Positions 63,376-64,000 of a stretch of DNA of 64,000 bases are shown piece after piece (position 1 is the first letter of the stretch; each line of letters starts with the position of its first letter). The notes under the pieces are model-generated. The model made no database searches. It worked only from the letters and a program-made list of their open reading frames with translations, and had not been told where the DNA came from. Made by a program: the position numbers and the translations under genes. The stretch is from Variovorax gossypii (lineage in GTDB: Bacteria; Pseudomonadota; Gammaproteobacteria; Burkholderiales; Burkholderiaceae_C), in assembly GCF_003965815.1 (NCBI RefSeq), contig NZ_RXOE01000001.1, positions 1,054,001-1,118,000 on the forward strand, given 5' to 3'.

Positions 63376-64000
63376 TCAGGCGCTGCGCTGACGCAGTGCC
63401 TCGTAGAGGCAGACACCGCTGGCCACCGAGACGTTCAGGCTCTCGACCGCGCCGGCCATCGGGATGCTCACCAGCTCGTCGCAGGTCTTGCGCGTGAGCT
63501 GCCGCATGCCCTCGCCCTCGGCGCCCAGCACCAGCGCCAGCGGGCGCTTGAAGTCGCTCTGGTAGATGGTGCCCGGCGCGTCGTCGCTGGTACCCACGCA
63601 CCAGATGTTGCGCTCCTTGAGCTCGTTGAGGGTGCGCGCGAGATTCGTGACCATGAAGTACGGCACCGTCTCGGCCGCACCGCTCGCCACCTTGGCCACG
63701 GTGGCGTTGATGCCGGCCGCGTGGTCCTTGGGGGCGATGACCGCGTGCGCGCCGGCGCCGTCGGCCACGCGCAGGCAGGCGCCGAGGTTGTGCGGATCGG
63801 TCACGCCGTCGAGCACCAGCAGCAGGGGCACGGTGCCGGCCTCTTCGAGGCCTTCGAGCAGTTCGTCGAGAGAGCGGACCTGGGCCACGGGCTCGACCCG
63901 CGCCACCACGCCCTGGTGGCCGTGGCTGCCGCTGAGCTTGGAGAGCCGCGCGCCGTCGGCCTCGATGAGTCGCACGCCGGTTTCCTGCGCTCGCGCGAGG
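63376..64000 (-). CDS. rlmB: 23S rRNA (guanosine-2'-O-)-methyltransferase RlmB (5' end cut by window)
   Basis: SpoU-family knotted methyltransferase that methylates G2251 of 23S rRNA. The three SpoU motifs are clear: [36 protein letters not shown] and [16 protein letters not shown]. The frame continues past the window edge without a start, and about 208 of the usual 245-250 residues are present. A GTG inside is not the true start, as the coding sequence clearly continues ([13 protein letters not shown]). Confidence 0.95.
   Translation of the reverse strand, partial: LARAQETGVRLIEADGARLSKLSGSHGHQGVVARVEPVAQVRSLDELLEGLEEAGTVPLLLVLDGVTDPHNLGACLRVADGAGAHAVIAPKDHAAGINATVAKVASGAAETVPYFMVTNLARTLNELKERNIWCVGTSDDAPGTIYQSDFKRPLALVLGAEGEGMRQLTRKTCDELVSIPMAGAVESLNVSVASGVCLYEALRQRSA

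Overview
The window is very GC-rich chromosomal DNA with the gene density, codon use and family content of a Betaproteobacterium of the Comamonadaceae, most likely Variovorax or a close relative. Supporting signs are the Ppk1/SixA/PstS arrangement, the patatin-Adc-BdhA cluster, many small-molecule ABC transport and oxidation genes, and an intergenic motif I associate with this family. This placement is inference from gene content; no rRNA is present. I see no IS element, integrase, CRISPR array or replication origin.

Left end (1-7.4 kb): a phosphate and polyphosphate region. pstS and the start of pstC read leftward, ppx reads rightward, and ppk1-sixA plus an OlsB-like acyltransferase read leftward. 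Pho-box repeats with an 11-bp period precede pstS, ppx and ppk1, so phosphate starvation probably controls uptake, polyphosphate turnover and perhaps phosphorus-free lipid synthesis together.

7.5-20 kb: a cyclic-nucleotide-binding/thioredoxin-reductase-like fusion with a UBP-type zinc-finger partner, a glutathione transferase, tRNA-Pro(TGG) and tRNA-Arg(TCT), a candidate small RNA with a CCTCCT-rich loop, and a transglutaminase-like gene. Next come an alkylhydroperoxidase/luciferase-like oxidation cassette, a diguanylate cyclase, and an accessory-looking stretch of short unknown genes that includes a LexA-type SOS box and a HExxH protein.

20-32.8 kb: the main metabolic island. Twelve co-directional, mostly overlapping genes encode an NMT1/THI5-like ABC importer, a class II aldolase, a TauD-type dioxygenase, a GntR regulator, an SDR, an aminotransferase, an alpha/beta hydrolase, a carbamoylase-type amidohydrolase and a bicupin, with a divergent amidase. 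It looks like a complete uptake-and-degradation pathway for a nitrogen-containing heterocycle or amide that I cannot identify.

33-50 kb: mixed metabolic genes, including a LysR/D-threonine-aldolase-like pair, an acyl-CoA-dehydrogenase-fold oxidase, a crotonase, a Tat-exported PhoX phosphatase, a GST/Lrp pair, an SDR, a CoA-transferase, a DMT exporter, a tautomerase, a cold-shock/DUF1294 fusion and a YgiQ radical-SAM protein.

50-64 kb: a MarR-GNAT fusion with its own operator, a patatin/acetoacetate decarboxylase/3-hydroxybutyrate dehydrogenase cluster, a CHRD lipoprotein, a YihY membrane protein, a split chromate transporter, an aldo/keto reductase followed by a DUF3237 gene broken by an in-frame TAG, a lower-GC orphan, a GNAT/XRE-cupin divergent pair, an FAD oxidoreductase and the 3' part of rlmB.
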